Positions 8,650 through 17,026 are shown, counted from the stretch's first letter. The stretch is 39,649 bases of DNA from Chloroflexota bacterium (GCA_947446285.1 CANFGH010000019.1:1-39649); one strand, 5' to 3'. Numbers and translations are program-made. Notes: generated from the sequence alone by a model not told the origin.

Positions 8650-9348
8650 ATGGTCGTCGGTCTCAGTGAAAAGCAACAGCAGATCCTCGAGTTCATCGGC
8701 AGTCATATCCGGGAACATCGTCGCCCACCTACGAACCGCGAAATCGGCAAGAAGATGGACATCGGTTCAACGGGACACATCGACTACCACTTGACCGCCT
8801 TGGACAAGAAGGGATTTCTCGTCCGCGATCCGAACACCGCGCGTGGCGTTCGCCTCACCCCTGAGGGGGAGATGGCCCTCGGGATCGTGTCGGCCAGCAA
8901 TGATTCGGACAATCTCTCCGGAAGGGCTCCGATTGATTTCGATCGATCGCGGTCGACGGTCCGCGTTCCAATCCACGGTCGGATCGCGGCTGGCGCCCCC
9001 ATTGAGGCAATCTCCGACCCGTCAGACGTGATCGAAGTGGGCCTCGACATCGCCGATGACACATCGTACGCCCTTCGGGTCCGCGGACAGTCGATGGTCG
9101 AGGACCTCATCGCTGACGGCGACATTGTGATCATCAGACCCGGTTCCACCGCCTCAAACGGTGACACAGTGGTCGCCCTCATCACCAACAGTTCCAGCGA
9201 GAAGGGCGAAGCAACGCTAAAGCGCTTCTACCGCGAGGGCAACCTTGTCCGGTTGCAACCGGCAAACCAGACCATGGAACCCATCTACGTGCGGTCTGAA
9301 GACCTGGTCGTGCAAGGGAAAGTCGTCGCACTCATCCGTCGCATCTGA
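8650..9348 (+). CDS. lexA: LexA repressor
   Basis: This 232-residue protein is the SOS regulator. Residues 1-70 are the winged helix (LSEKQQQILEFI; GHIDYHLTALDKKGFL). The cleavage site is Ala114-Gly115 in RIAAGAPIEA. Ser148 in RGQSMVED and Lys191 in ATLKRF form the self-cleavage dyad. The linker between the domains is a little long and polar. ATG 8650 is chosen over the track start at 8536 because CAGGAG precedes it at the right distance and the family begins here. An SOS box upstream indicates autoregulation. The gene converges on galK with a hairpin between them. Confidence 0.96.
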   Translation: MVVGLSEKQQQILEFIGSHIREHRRPPTNREIGKKMDIGSTGHIDYHLTALDKKGFLVRDPNTARGVRLTPEGEMALGIVSASNDSDNLSGRAPIDFDRSRSTVRVPIHGRIAAGAPIEAISDPSDVIEVGLDIADDTSYALRVRGQSMVEDLIADGDIVIIRPGSTASNGDTVVALITNSSSEKGEATLKRFYREGNLVRLQPANQTMEPIYVRSEDLVVQGKVVALIRRI

Positions 9349-9366
9349 TCCGGCAGACGTGCCTAT

Positions 9367-9408
9367 CACTGGCGTGGCGAGACCAATCGTGAACTCGCGA
9401 CGCCAGTG
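9367..9408. terminator. Hairpin between convergent lexA and galK
   Basis: CACTGGCGTGGCGAG (9367-9381) pairs with CTCGCGACGCCAGTG (9394-9408) at 14 of 15 positions around a 12-base loop. It is placed exactly between two convergent genes and could serve both as a terminator. There is no clear T-run. Confidence 0.65.
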
Positions 9409-9417
9409 AAGGGCGTC

Positions 9418-10584
9418 CTACCCGATTACACCCGCACCATCAGTTGCATGACACACGAACACGCGTGGAATTAGCCCGGTTTCGGTGCGGTACTCAGCTG
9501 CAATCTCCTCCACGTATGAAGCCACGGCCTCGGGCTTGACCAAGGCGACGATGCACCCGCCAAACCCGGCCCCAGTCATGCGTGCCCCAAAAACACCTGC
9601 CTTTGATCGCGAGAGGTCAACCAGGAGGTCGAGTTCCGGAACAGTCACCTCGAAATCGTCTCGAAGGCTGTCATGACTGGCGTACATCAGTCTCCCGACC
9701 TCGGGGAGGTCACCACGCCGGAATGCCTCGCCGGCATTGATGACGCGCGCGTTCTCGGTGACAACGTGCCGGGCCCGTTTGGCGACTACCTCGGCAAGCT
9801 CCTTCGCGTGGGCCTGGAATTGAACCTCGCTGACATCCCTCAGGGCGCGAACACTGGGATAAGCCGTCGCAAAGTGCGCGGAGGCACCTTCACACTCGGC
9901 CCGTCGGTCGTTATATGCCGATCCCACAAGCCCACGGGTCACTGCGGTATCCGTCACCACGACGGCAACATCGGACCCCAGAGGGACCAGGGTCGTTTCA
10001 AGCGACCGGCAGTCTAGCAGCATCGCGTGGCCCGCACGCCCTACCGCCGAGATTGCCTGGTCCATGATCCCGCACGACACGCCGACAAACTCACGTTCCG
10101 CGCGCTGACCCAGCTTTGCAACCTCAAACGGCGCCAAACCAAGCCCGAAAAGCGAATTCAATGCCGTCACGGTCGCAACCTCGACCGCCGCCGAAGAGGA
10201 AAGCCCGGCACCTTGGGGGACGTCCCCGACGATGGCCATGTCGAACCCACCCACGATCGCACCACTATCCAGCAAAATGTGCACGACCCCACGTTCGTAG
10301 TTACTCCACGTCTGGGCCGGATCGTGCGCGACATCATCGAGACTGAACTCTGAATGCGCGTGATAGTTCACCGAAACCAGTCGGACTAGCCGGTCAGTTC
10401 GCCGGCGCACTGCCACGCGCACCTCACGGTCGATGGCCATCGGCATGACGAACCCGTCGTTGTAATCCGTGTGCTCGCCAATCAGGTTCACGCGGCCCGG
10501 GGCGCGCGCGATCAGGTCTGGTGGCGATCCGAACGCCGCGCCAAATGCCTCACGGAATGCCTCCACGGTGGGTAGGTTCGTCAT
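9418..10584 (-). CDS. galK: Galactokinase
   Basis: The enzyme phosphorylates alpha-D-galactose at C1 with ATP in the Leloir pathway. The 388 residues carry all three GHMP-kinase motifs: the galactokinase signature GRVNLIGEHTDYNDGFV near the N-terminus, the ATP loop GAGLSSSAAVEVA, and the C-terminal GAGFGGCIVALV. ATG 10584 is used because GGAGG lies 5 bases upstream; the track's start 12 bases earlier has no usable ribosome site. It follows galT by 78 bases on the same strand, so the two should be co-transcribed. galE and galM are not in the window. Confidence 0.96.
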   Translation of the reverse strand: MTNLPTVEAFREAFGAAFGSPPDLIARAPGRVNLIGEHTDYNDGFVMPMAIDREVRVAVRRRTDRLVRLVSVNYHAHSEFSLDDVAHDPAQTWSNYERGVVHILLDSGAIVGGFDMAIVGDVPQGAGLSSSAAVEVATVTALNSLFGLGLAPFEVAKLGQRAEREFVGVSCGIMDQAISAVGRAGHAMLLDCRSLETTLVPLGSDVAVVVTDTAVTRGLVGSAYNDRRAECEGASAHFATAYPSVRALRDVSEVQFQAHAKELAEVVAKRARHVVTENARVINAGEAFRRGDLPEVGRLMYASHDSLRDDFEVTVPELDLLVDLSRSKAGVFGARMTGAGFGGCIVALVKPEAVASYVEEIAAEYRTETGLIPRVFVCHATDGAGVIG

Positions 10585-10662
10585 AACCGCCTCCATTCGT
10601 CCTGGTTCGTGCCTCGCTTCAACGTGAACCTCGGCAACTGGGCAACGAGTTAGGAATGACCG

Positions 10663-11697
10663 TCACTTTTCGGCAACACCCGTGGTGCGCCACAACGGAA
10701 CCGCCGCAAGATCCGGCACACCGTGTGGCAATACGGCTCGCAGCGCGGCAGCCGTTTCCTCGGGCAGGGTGTCGTTGATGAAGGTCCCGGCACTCGTTTC
10801 CACGGACGCAAGGTACTTCAGTTTCACCGGGGTCCGGTGCGGCGGGTAGAACTCCAGGTGGAGGTGGAAACTGCTGGCATCCACGTCACCGCACGGCGCC
10901 TGATGAACCGCCATCAGGTAGGGCATCGAGAAGTTCCATAGGTTGTCGTATTTCAGAAGAACTGCCTTGATCGCCTCCGCAAGCGCGTACCGTTCATCCT
11001 CGGTGAGATTGGCAAGAGACAGCACGTGTGCCTTTGCGAAGACGTGCACCTCGTATGGCCAACGCGCACAGAACGGCACGAACGCCACCCAGCATGTGTT
11101 CTCCCAGATCACTCGTCGGCCGTCTCGGAGCTCCTCCTCAACCACATCGCAGAACAGGCATGAACCCGTCGCCTCACGGTGAGCCTGCCCCGACGCGAAC
11201 TCCTGGGCAATCTTCGGCGGCACGAACGGGAACGCGTAGATTTGACCGTGCGGGTGCGTCAAGGTCACACCGATGATTGCCCCCTTGTTTTCGAAGGGCA
11301 TGACGTACTCGACGTCATCACGCGAAGCGAGGTCAACCGACCGGTCAGTCCAGACCTGAATCAGTCGGTCGATCTCATCAACTGACCGGTCAGCGAGCGT
11401 ACTGTCATGATCCGAGGTGTAGAGAACCACCTCACAGACCCCGTTTGCCGGAGCAACTGGGTAGAGGTCCGTTCCTACGATTGCGGCTTCCGGCGCGACC
11501 GGATGCAGCGACGCAAACCGATTCTCGAAGACCACGATGTCATACGCCGCAGCCGGCACCTCGGTCGGGACTAATGCACCGGGCAGTGTCGGACACAGCG
11601 GACAGTAATCACGCGGTGGCAGGAAGGTGCGATCCTGGCGGTGCGTCGCGGTGATGACCCATTCACGCAGGATCGGGTTCCATCTCCGTTCAGACAC
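10663..11697 (-). CDS. galT: Galactose-1-phosphate uridylyltransferase
   Basis: GalT exchanges UMP between UDP-glucose and galactose-1-phosphate. The 344 residues include a zinc-type CPLC near residue 33, the active-site HPHGQIYAF with the nucleophilic His, and a later His-rich strand HLHLEFYPP. The track starts at an ATG at 11712 with no ribosome site. A GTG at 11697 has AGGAG 7 bases upstream and gives the normal start MSERRWNPI, so it is preferred. It lies first in the galT-galK pair, behind a 69-residue ORF whose 3' end overlaps it by about 8 bases. Confidence 0.94.
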   Translation of the reverse strand: MSERRWNPILREWVITATHRQDRTFLPPRDYCPLCPTLPGALVPTEVPAAAYDIVVFENRFASLHPVAPEAAIVGTDLYPVAPANGVCEVVLYTSDHDSTLADRSVDEIDRLIQVWTDRSVDLASRDDVEYVMPFENKGAIIGVTLTHPHGQIYAFPFVPPKIAQEFASGQAHREATGSCLFCDVVEEELRDGRRVIWENTCWVAFVPFCARWPYEVHVFAKAHVLSLANLTEDERYALAEAIKAVLLKYDNLWNFSMPYLMAVHQAPCGDVDASSFHLHLEFYPPHRTPVKLKYLASVETSAGTFINDTLPEETAAALRAVLPHGVPDLAAVPLWRTTGVAEK

Positions 11698-11899
11698 CGG
11701 ATCGCTCCTCATCGTGTACCGGTCGACTGGTGGCCCTTGGTTCAGGGAACCGGTAGTAGATCAGCCGCCTCCCGTCAGGCATGCGGACCTCATCGCGGGT
11801 AAACGTAGTGGATGCCTCAACCCGTTCTCGTACGCGGGCCTTCTTGGGTGGGTCCGAACGTTCCGGGTTGGCAAGTGGGACGGCACGTTCCGCGTTCAT
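11690..11899 (-). CDS. Small hypothetical protein upstream of galT
   Basis: This 69-residue ORF is not recognised. It has a basic middle (PPKKARVRER) and a short strand-like section RMPDGRRLIYYRF. Its stop overlaps the galT GTG start by about 8 bases, which suggests a coupled operon gene. There is no Shine-Dalgarno, but TACGAT lies 8 bases before the ATG, as in other apparently leaderless genes here. It may be a real first cistron of the gal operon or a chance ORF; the coupling argues for real. Confidence 0.5.
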   Translation of the reverse strand: MNAERAVPLANPERSDPPKKARVRERVEASTTFTRDEVRMPDGRRLIYYRFPEPRATSRPVHDEERSGV

Positions 11900-11907
11900 C
11901 GAATGTG

Positions 11908-11913
11908 ATCGTA
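11908..11913 (-). promoter_or_regulatory. Putative -10 box of the gal operon
   Basis: Minus-strand TACGAT ends 8 bases before the ATG at 11899. It matches the tRNA-Gln -10 exactly. No good -35 is seen. Confidence 0.4.
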
Positions 11914-12028
11914 CGGTTTGGGACTCTCATCCGGTTGCGACCAGTTCCACGCCACCACGTTCACTTGCAAATGCCCTGACATCGATCTGGCAGGTACCGT
12001 GTTGGACACAGGAGGCGAGGATCCGGGA

Positions 12029-13711
12029 GTGTCCACTCGCATGAACCAAGCCGGGATCACCAAGAGGGCCGGGCTACGCATGACCACCGGCCTTCTGGGG
12101 TTGCTTGCCGGGGCCTGCGCCTCGCCTTCGCCACAGCCCACACCCGCACCGACCTCAAGGCCGGAACTGCGTCGTGACGTGCCGGCTCGGCCACGACCTG
12201 GTGCGGGAACGATCACCATTGGCATCGCCAGCGACGCCCAGACGATGCAGCCACTACTTGCACGTGACACCGCGTCCGCGTCGTTCATTGCGACGCACTA
12301 CAACGCACCATTGATGCGCCGCAACCCTGAGACCCTGGACTGGGACCCCACCTACGGGACCGCTGCGGGGGTGGTGATCGGGAATGGGGGCAAGACACTT
12401 CGCTTCACGCTCAAGCCGGGACTTCAATGGAGCGACGGCAAACCACTGACCGTCCACGACTACCGGTACACCTACGCGAGGATGTCCGACCCAAGTACCG
12501 GCTACCCATACCGCGACTTGTTCCGGTCATTTGAGGCGGTCACCACGCCGGATGACGAAACCCTTGAGGTGACCTTGCATGAACCGTTTTGCCCCGCTCT
12601 CGACTACGCAGTCCTCAACCCAATCCCCCAGCACGTGTTCGGCAATTCCCCCCTTGACGCGCACTCGGCGAGCGTGAAGCCGACGGTCGGCTCCGGGGCT
12701 TGGGTCCTGTCATCATGGACGCGCGATCAGGAGGCAGTCTTCGTCGCCAACGACCGGTTCTACCTCGGACGACCTCCGATGGACCGCCTCGTCTTCCGCC
12801 TGGCCCGCGACGCCGACGCCGCCTTTTCACTCCTCCGGACCGGGGAAATCGATCACGCCGCCCTGCAAGCATCCGATTGGGACGTCGCGTCCCGCACACC
12901 CGGGATCCGAGCGGTCGGGTACTACCCGCCGACCGCCGCATGGACCTACATCGGGTTCAACCTACGCAGACCGGCGCTGACTGACCTGCGTGTCCGAAAG
13001 GCGCTCGCACATGCGATCGATCGGACACGCATGGTTGAGACAATCCGTCAGGGCCATGCACGCCTGATTGACAGCATCGTCGCTTCGGCTTCATGGGCTT
13101 CGACCCCGGATGTCACCCGGAATCCATTTGACGTGACGCAAGCGCGTCAGTTATTGGATGAAGCCGGCTGGCAAACACCCGAAGGACAACCGGAAGCGAT
13201 CCGGACAAAAGACGGCGTTCCCCTCTTACTGCGCCTTCATTACAACTCGGGCAATCGCGAACGCGAACAGATCGCAACCATGACCCGTGACTTTGCGCGT
13301 GCCGTCGGTGTTCAGATCGAATGCATCGCTGAGGAGTGGGCGCCGTTCCTCTACCGCGTCAATGGCAACCACGATGTCGACCTCTACATTCTCGGGTGGT
13401 CATCACCAGTCGAACCACACGGCACATCGCCGATCTGGATGACCGGCGGTGCACAGAATGCGTCCGGGTACACGAACACCCAAGTTGACACCCTATTCGG
13501 TCAGGCGACCGCGGTGAATGGATGCCGCCAGGACGAGCGCCAGCGCCTCTACGCGGAATTGCAGAGGCAGATCACCACCGACGTGCCATGCATCTTTCTC
13601 TGGGAAAACGAGAGCCTGAGTGCCTACGCCGACCGACTGAGCGTCAACCCCTTGACCCGCCTCGGCTATGACTACCGACCATGGGAGTGGCGTCCCCGCC
13701 CGGCGCCATAG
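12029..13711 (+). CDS. ABC transporter substrate-binding lipoprotein, family 5 (oligopeptide/nickel type)
   Basis: This protein of about 560 residues belongs to the DppA/OppA family (SBP_bac_5). After a lipoprotein signal (MTTGLLGLLAGAC, Cys acylated) and a Pro/Ser/Thr linker come the family landmarks: PLMRRNPETLDWDP, the segment LRFTLKPGLQWSDGKPLT typical of the family, LTDLRVRKALAHAIDR, and a C-terminal ILGWSSP. The start is GTG 12029 (GAGG 8 bases upstream) or ATG 12041. The track start at 11918 adds 37 residues unlike a signal peptide. No permease or ATPase gene lies nearby, so it must share a remote transporter. The ligand is unknown; a peptide is most likely. Confidence 0.88.
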   Translation: MSTRMNQAGITKRAGLRMTTGLLGLLAGACASPSPQPTPAPTSRPELRRDVPARPRPGAGTITIGIASDAQTMQPLLARDTASASFIATHYNAPLMRRNPETLDWDPTYGTAAGVVIGNGGKTLRFTLKPGLQWSDGKPLTVHDYRYTYARMSDPSTGYPYRDLFRSFEAVTTPDDETLEVTLHEPFCPALDYAVLNPIPQHVFGNSPLDAHSASVKPTVGSGAWVLSSWTRDQEAVFVANDRFYLGRPPMDRLVFRLARDADAAFSLLRTGEIDHAALQASDWDVASRTPGIRAVGYYPPTAAWTYIGFNLRRPALTDLRVRKALAHAIDRTRMVETIRQGHARLIDSIVASASWASTPDVTRNPFDVTQARQLLDEAGWQTPEGQPEAIRTKDGVPLLLRLHYNSGNREREQIATMTRDFARAVGVQIECIAEEWAPFLYRVNGNHDVDLYILGWSSPVEPHGTSPIWMTGGAQNASGYTNTQVDTLFGQATAVNGCRQDERQRLYAELQRQITTDVPCIFLWENESLSAYADRLSVNPLTRLGYDYRPWEWRPRPAP

Positions 13712-13741
13712 AACGGCCGAAGCAGTTCGCGGCCGGGAATG

Positions 13742-13771
13742 TTGACCTGCAACCCCTCCGGCCGGTATCTT
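13742..13771 (+). promoter_or_regulatory. Promoter of rplU-rpmA
   Basis: TTGACC (13742-13747), an 18-base spacer and TATCTT (13766-13771) form the best sigma-70-like promoter in the window. It lies about 78 bases before the rplU start codon, leaving a leader of roughly 70 bases. Confidence 0.55.
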
Positions 13772-13848
13772 TATATGGTTACGGGGCGTTCGTGGCCATC
13801 CTGTCGTAGGTGGCACTCGTTCCGACTTCTGATCGCGGAGAGACTCCC

Positions 13849-14163
13849 GTGTACGCAATCGTCGCCACCGGTGGAAAGCAATATCGGGTCCAGCCGGGGC
13901 AGGTTCTCGATGTCGAACTGCTTGATGCCCCCGAAGGCACACGCATCGACCTAGGCGATGTGCTCATGATCAACACTGGTGAACACGTCACCGTTGGTCA
14001 TCCGCACGTCGCTGGTGCCCGCTGCGTCGTGGACGTCCTTGGTCGTACCAAGGGCAAGAAGATCATCGTATTTAAGTACAAGGCAAAGGTGAGGTACCGT
14101 CGCAAGACCGGTCATCGCCAGAAATACAGCCGCGTCATCGTCCGCGAAATCGTCGCCGCCTGA
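13849..14163 (+). CDS. rplU: 50S ribosomal protein L21
   Basis: The 104 residues match L21 from end to end: start YAIVATGGKQYRVQPGQ, the middle VDVLGRTKGKKIIVFKYK, and the RRKTGHRQKYSRV tail typical of the family. The GTG at 13849 is the start because GGAG is 8 bases upstream and L21 proteins begin here; the track start is 39 bases too early. It is followed by rpmA after 26 bases, the conserved L21-L27 pair. obgE, which often follows this pair, is absent; a tRNA gene takes its place. Confidence 0.97.
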   Translation: MYAIVATGGKQYRVQPGQVLDVELLDAPEGTRIDLGDVLMINTGEHVTVGHPHVAGARCVVDVLGRTKGKKIIVFKYKAKVRYRRKTGHRQKYSRVIVREIVAA

Positions 14164-14189
14164 CGCCAACCTAACCCAGGGAGCTCACG

Positions 14190-14444
14190 ATGGCACATAA
14201 AAAAGGCGTCGGCAGTTCGCGGAATGGCCGCGACAGCAACCCCAAGTACCTTGGCGTAAAGCGCTACGACGGCGAGGCAGTCTTGGCGGGATCGATTCTG
14301 GTGCGTCAGCGCGGCACCAAGTTCAAGCCGGGTAAGAATGTTGGTGTTGGCCGTGACTACACGCTCTATGCGCTCGTAAGCGGCAAGGTCAAGTGGCAGC
14401 CGTTCTCCTCCGAACGCAAGATGGTCACTATCCTGGCGGGCTGA
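14190..14444 (+). CDS. rpmA: 50S ribosomal protein L27
   Basis: The 84-residue protein begins [17 protein letters not shown], the canonical L27 start that reaches toward the peptidyl transferase centre. It has no cleavable N-terminal extension of the Firmicutes kind. [11 protein letters not shown] and [12 protein letters not shown] follow as expected. A GGGAG ribosome site precedes the ATG. It sits directly behind rplU and 48 bases before tRNA-Ala. Confidence 0.98.
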   Translation: MAHKKGVGSSRNGRDSNPKYLGVKRYDGEAVLAGSILVRQRGTKFKPGKNVGVGRDYTLYALVSGKVKWQPFSSERKMVTILAG

Positions 14445-14492
14445 TCCCGGGCAGCGCAGGACAGGGTGGTTTGATGCCCTGCTCGAGCGCAT

Positions 14493-14568
14493 GGGCCGCT
14501 AGCTCATCTGGGAGAGCGCAGCATTCGCATTGCTGAGGTACGGGGTTCGAGTCCCCGGCGGTCCACCA
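14493..14568 (+). tRNA. tRNA-Ala (anticodon CGC)
   Basis: The acceptor stem GGGCCGC pairs with GCGGTCC and contains the G3:U70 wobble that identifies alanine tRNAs. The anticodon stem CAGCA/TGCTG holds the loop TTCGCAT, so the anticodon is CGC for GCG codons. The T-loop is TTCGAGT and CCA is encoded. It follows rpmA closely and is followed by a terminator, so it is probably processed from the rplU-rpmA transcript. Confidence 0.96.
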
Positions 14569-14578
14569 GCAACGATCA

Positions 14579-14612
14579 GGGAAGTGGGTTCAACCACTTC
14601 CCTTTCTGTTTC
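14579..14612 (+). terminator. Rho-independent terminator after tRNA-Ala
   Basis: GGGAAGTGG (14579-14587) pairs perfectly with CCACTTCCC (14594-14602) around a 6-base loop. It is followed by TTTCTGTTT. This is the clearest intrinsic terminator in the window and ends the rplU-rpmA-tRNA unit. Confidence 0.88.
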
Positions 14613-14626
14613 TGGCCGACATCCGA

Positions 14627-15265
14627 TCAGTTGGTATCACCGACGGGCCCGGACGTTTCGACATCCGCACTCACCGGTTCATCAGTACCGCTCACCTCAG
14701 CGACCACAACCTCACCGGCAACCTGAGTGGTTCCCTCAGCAACGTGCCTCACCCGCGACGTCCCTCGGGGCGCATCGGGGTCCATCGCTAGCACATCTCC
14801 GGGCCGGACAATCGACCACCCATCGCCCGCGCGTGGCACATCGGTCCAGTCATCACCGTCATTCCCCCTCCGGTCACCCGGTCGGCTCGGTCGCTGACTA
14901 CCTAGCTGCCCTCCCGACCACCCCGGTCGTCCCCGCCCATCGCGTTCCCCACTAGGCGTCGCAGCCACAAGGCCCGATCTTCCATCGCTCCTTGGCGGGG
15001 CGTCAGGCGCGGGTGGTGGCGCGGTAAGACGGAACTCCATTTCACCGTCACTCCAGATCATCACCCGGCTGATTCGCGCTAACGACGGTATTTGGCGCCC
15101 GGCGCGACGCTGATCAAAAAGGTGCTGAAGGATGCGTGCCTCGTGCTTATGTGCCGCGAGGTACGAATCAACCGCCTCGACCCCGCGGATCATAGGCAGT
15201 TCGTGATCAACCTCACGCAACCGCGCACCGGTCAGATTGGCCACCATCGTCCTTGCCATCGGCAT
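14627..15265 (-). CDS. Hypothetical protein 1
   Basis: I do not recognise this 212-residue protein. The first ~80 residues look folded, with helices (VEAVDSYLAAHKHEARILQHL) and strands (RVMIWSDGEMEFRLT). The middle is low complexity, rich in Gly, Arg, Pro and Asp. The tail (GDVLAMDPDAP, then GEVVVAEVSGTDEP) is acidic with two or three strands. The start at ATG 15265 has AAGGGA 5 bases upstream. There is no signal peptide or membrane helix. It lies 37 bases behind hypothetical protein 2 on the same strand, so the two are likely an operon. It converges on the rpmA/tRNA-Ala unit. Confidence 0.6.
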   Translation of the reverse strand: MPMARTMVANLTGARLREVDHELPMIRGVEAVDSYLAAHKHEARILQHLFDQRRAGRQIPSLARISRVMIWSDGEMEFRLTAPPPAPDAPPRSDGRSGLVAATPSGERDGRGRPGWSGGQLGSQRPSRPGDRRGNDGDDWTDVPRAGDGWSIVRPGDVLAMDPDAPRGTSRVRHVAEGTTQVAGEVVVAEVSGTDEPVSADVETSGPVGDTN

Positions 15266-15302
15266 CTGTTCCCTTCAAGACCCGCACGCATGAAAGACCA
15301 AC

Positions 15303-16070
15303 TCAACTTGTACTGTCACCCGCAGGATCATCAATTCCGATCGGTAGACCTAGTTGCTTCATCCCATCAAATTCAGCTCGAGGCGGGCTCCGTCTGCCCA
15401 CGCGCGTACTCTTTGGAACGACGCGCATGCCACTGCGTCCAACACCAACGAATTCACCGTCCACGAAGTCCACCTGATACGCCTCCGGCGCGGCGCGCTT
15501 GGGCTCAGCACCGTCAAACAGTTGCCCTTCCGCTATCGCGGTCACGACGCCCGAAGCACCGTTGCCTGGTTCAAGTGAGACCCCGATGACAGGGAGGCCG
15601 CCAAGAGCGGGTAGAACCTCGCCAATCAGATCAACTGAAGCATCCGGGGCGGCCGGCAACGCTCGATAGTCATCGGCCGAAATATCCCCACCGGGCACGA
15701 CGACGGCAGCCTCCGAATCACGTTCACGATGGTCAATATCCAGCGAACCGTCCCGTTCCGAACTTGGGAATACGTCAGAGGCAAGATCATCCGGCGAGAC
15801 CTCGGGAGCCTCCGGAACCTCATCCGACCAATCTGGCAATCCAAACTGGCGTGGTCGTCTGAGGAGCTGGGTCATCGTTCGCCCGACGACCGCATCCGAT
15901 TGCCCGGCAAGTTCGGTCGTATCCCCAAGGATGTCGTCCCACTGCCCAAGATACCCCTTGAAGGCATCGACATCACCTGCAACCAAGATCGGACGCAAGC
16001 CTCGCGCGAAATCGCGCACTTGCCCGGACTGCCCGTCGCGTACCCCGTCGGTCATCACGGCTACGACCAT
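15303..16070 (-). CDS. Hypothetical protein 2
   Basis: Another unrecognised protein, of 255 residues. The N-terminal ~75 residues (MVVAVMTDGVRDGQSG, DVDAFKGYLGQWDDIL, TMTQLLRR) look globular. A long acidic spacer rich in Asp, Glu, Ser and Pro follows. The C-terminal ~110 residues contain regular hydrophobic strands (GLPVIGVSLEPG, VVTAIAEGQLFDG). It has no signal peptide or membrane segment. The start is uncertain: ATG 16070 or ATG 16055, neither with a strong ribosome site. It is divergent from rpiA across 66 bases and paired with hypothetical protein 1. The acidic-linker design is shared by both, hinting at a joint function. Confidence 0.55.
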   Translation of the reverse strand: MVVAVMTDGVRDGQSGQVRDFARGLRPILVAGDVDAFKGYLGQWDDILGDTTELAGQSDAVVGRTMTQLLRRPRQFGLPDWSDEVPEAPEVSPDDLASDVFPSSERDGSLDIDHRERDSEAAVVVPGGDISADDYRALPAAPDASVDLIGEVLPALGGLPVIGVSLEPGNGASGVVTAIAEGQLFDGAEPKRAAPEAYQVDFVDGEFVGVGRSGMRVVPKSTRVGRRSPPRAEFDGMKQLGLPIGIDDPAGDSTS

Positions 16071-16136
16071 GGTACCCGCCGCCTCGTCCTATCAGACGTG
16101 CAATCGCGTGCCCCACCCGACTGGCACACTTGCCGC

Positions 16137-16850
16137 ATGAACGCTCCCTCCCTGACACCGGACCACACGAACGCTGAACGCTTGGCCGCCGCCAATCTGG
16201 CTGCCGGGGCGGTCAAGGATGGGATGGTGATCGGGTTCGGTACGGGTCGGGCCGCCGAGACCGTCCTGACGATCCTTGCCCGACGCGTCTATGAAGGCCT
16301 GAAGGTTTCCGGCGTCCCGACGTCGATTGCGACTGAGGCCCACGCGCGCGCCCTCGGCCTGCCTCTCACCGACTTGGGTGCGCACCCTTCTCTCGACCTG
16401 ACCATCGACGGCGCCGATGAGGTCGATCCAGCCCGCAACCTCGTCAAGGGCGGCGGCGCGGCACTCTTTCGCGAAAAAGTTCTGGCGGCCGCCAGCGACC
16501 GCCTGATCATCGTGGTCGACTCCACCAAGTTAGTCACCCGCCTCGGGTCGACCCGGGGCATTCCCGTCGAGGTCCTGCCGTTCGCAACCGGCGCATGCAT
16601 CCGTCAGATTGCCGAAATGGGTGGCGAAGCCATCGTACGCACGAGGAACGAGTCTCCTGTCGTTACCGACAACGGCAACTGGGTGCTTGAAGTGACCTTT
16701 GACGCCGAGGCGATGACAAACCCTCGAGCCCTCGACATGGCCATGCGAGCGATACCCGGAGTCATCATCACAGGCCTCTTCTGGTCGTTCGACGCGACTG
16801 TCGTCGTTGGCACCCAAGGGGGACCCGAGGTCCTCGGTCCTCCGCTTTAG
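16137..16850 (+). CDS. rpiA: Ribose-5-phosphate isomerase A
   Basis: RpiA interconverts ribose-5-phosphate and ribulose-5-phosphate in the pentose phosphate pathway. The 237 residues carry the family sites: the phosphate loop IGFGTGRAAETVL (usually GTGST), DLTIDGADEVDP, KGGGAALFREKV with the catalytic Glu/Lys region, and VVDSTKLV. The track extends it upstream by 136 codons that overlap hypothetical protein 2 in antisense and look nothing like RpiA, so ATG 16137 is taken. No Shine-Dalgarno is visible. Its stop overlaps the stop of the convergent DUF2256 gene. Confidence 0.94.
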   Translation: MNAPSLTPDHTNAERLAAANLAAGAVKDGMVIGFGTGRAAETVLTILARRVYEGLKVSGVPTSIATEAHARALGLPLTDLGAHPSLDLTIDGADEVDPARNLVKGGGAALFREKVLAAASDRLIIVVDSTKLVTRLGSTRGIPVEVLPFATGACIRQIAEMGGEAIVRTRNESPVVTDNGNWVLEVTFDAEAMTNPRALDMAMRAIPGVIITGLFWSFDATVVVGTQGGPEVLGPPL

Positions 16851-17026
16851 AGGCCGTTGCCCATACTCCGATGGCGCCTGCAACGTTCTGAGCAATAGCG
16901 GACTTCATCCCACACTGTCAGCCATTTCTTGCGCCATTCAAACGGCCGCCCACACGTCAGGCACACCTTGGTTGGCAACTGCCCCTTCCGTCTCGCGGTG
17001 GGGAGGGTCTGATGACGGTTTCTCAC
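16847..17026 (-). CDS. DUF2256 small zinc-ribbon protein, photolyase partner
   Basis: This 59-residue protein matches the DUF2256 family: CLTCGRPFEWRKKW, then WDEVRYCSERCR, giving a CxxC...CxxxC zinc site. Proteins of this family are commonly encoded beside photolyase or cryptochrome genes; their function is not known to me. The GTG start at 17026 overlaps the photolyase stop as GTGA, so the two are translationally coupled. The track shows it only as the tail of a 213-residue ORF that shadows the photolyase in another frame. Confidence 0.88.
   Translation of the reverse strand: MRNRHQTLPTARRKGQLPTKVCLTCGRPFEWRKKWLTVWDEVRYCSERCRRHRSMGNGL

Noticed and set aside
15729-16136. N-terminal extension of rpiA in the ORF track
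   Set aside because: The extra 136 codons do not resemble RpiA and overlap hypothetical protein 2; RpiA begins at 16137.
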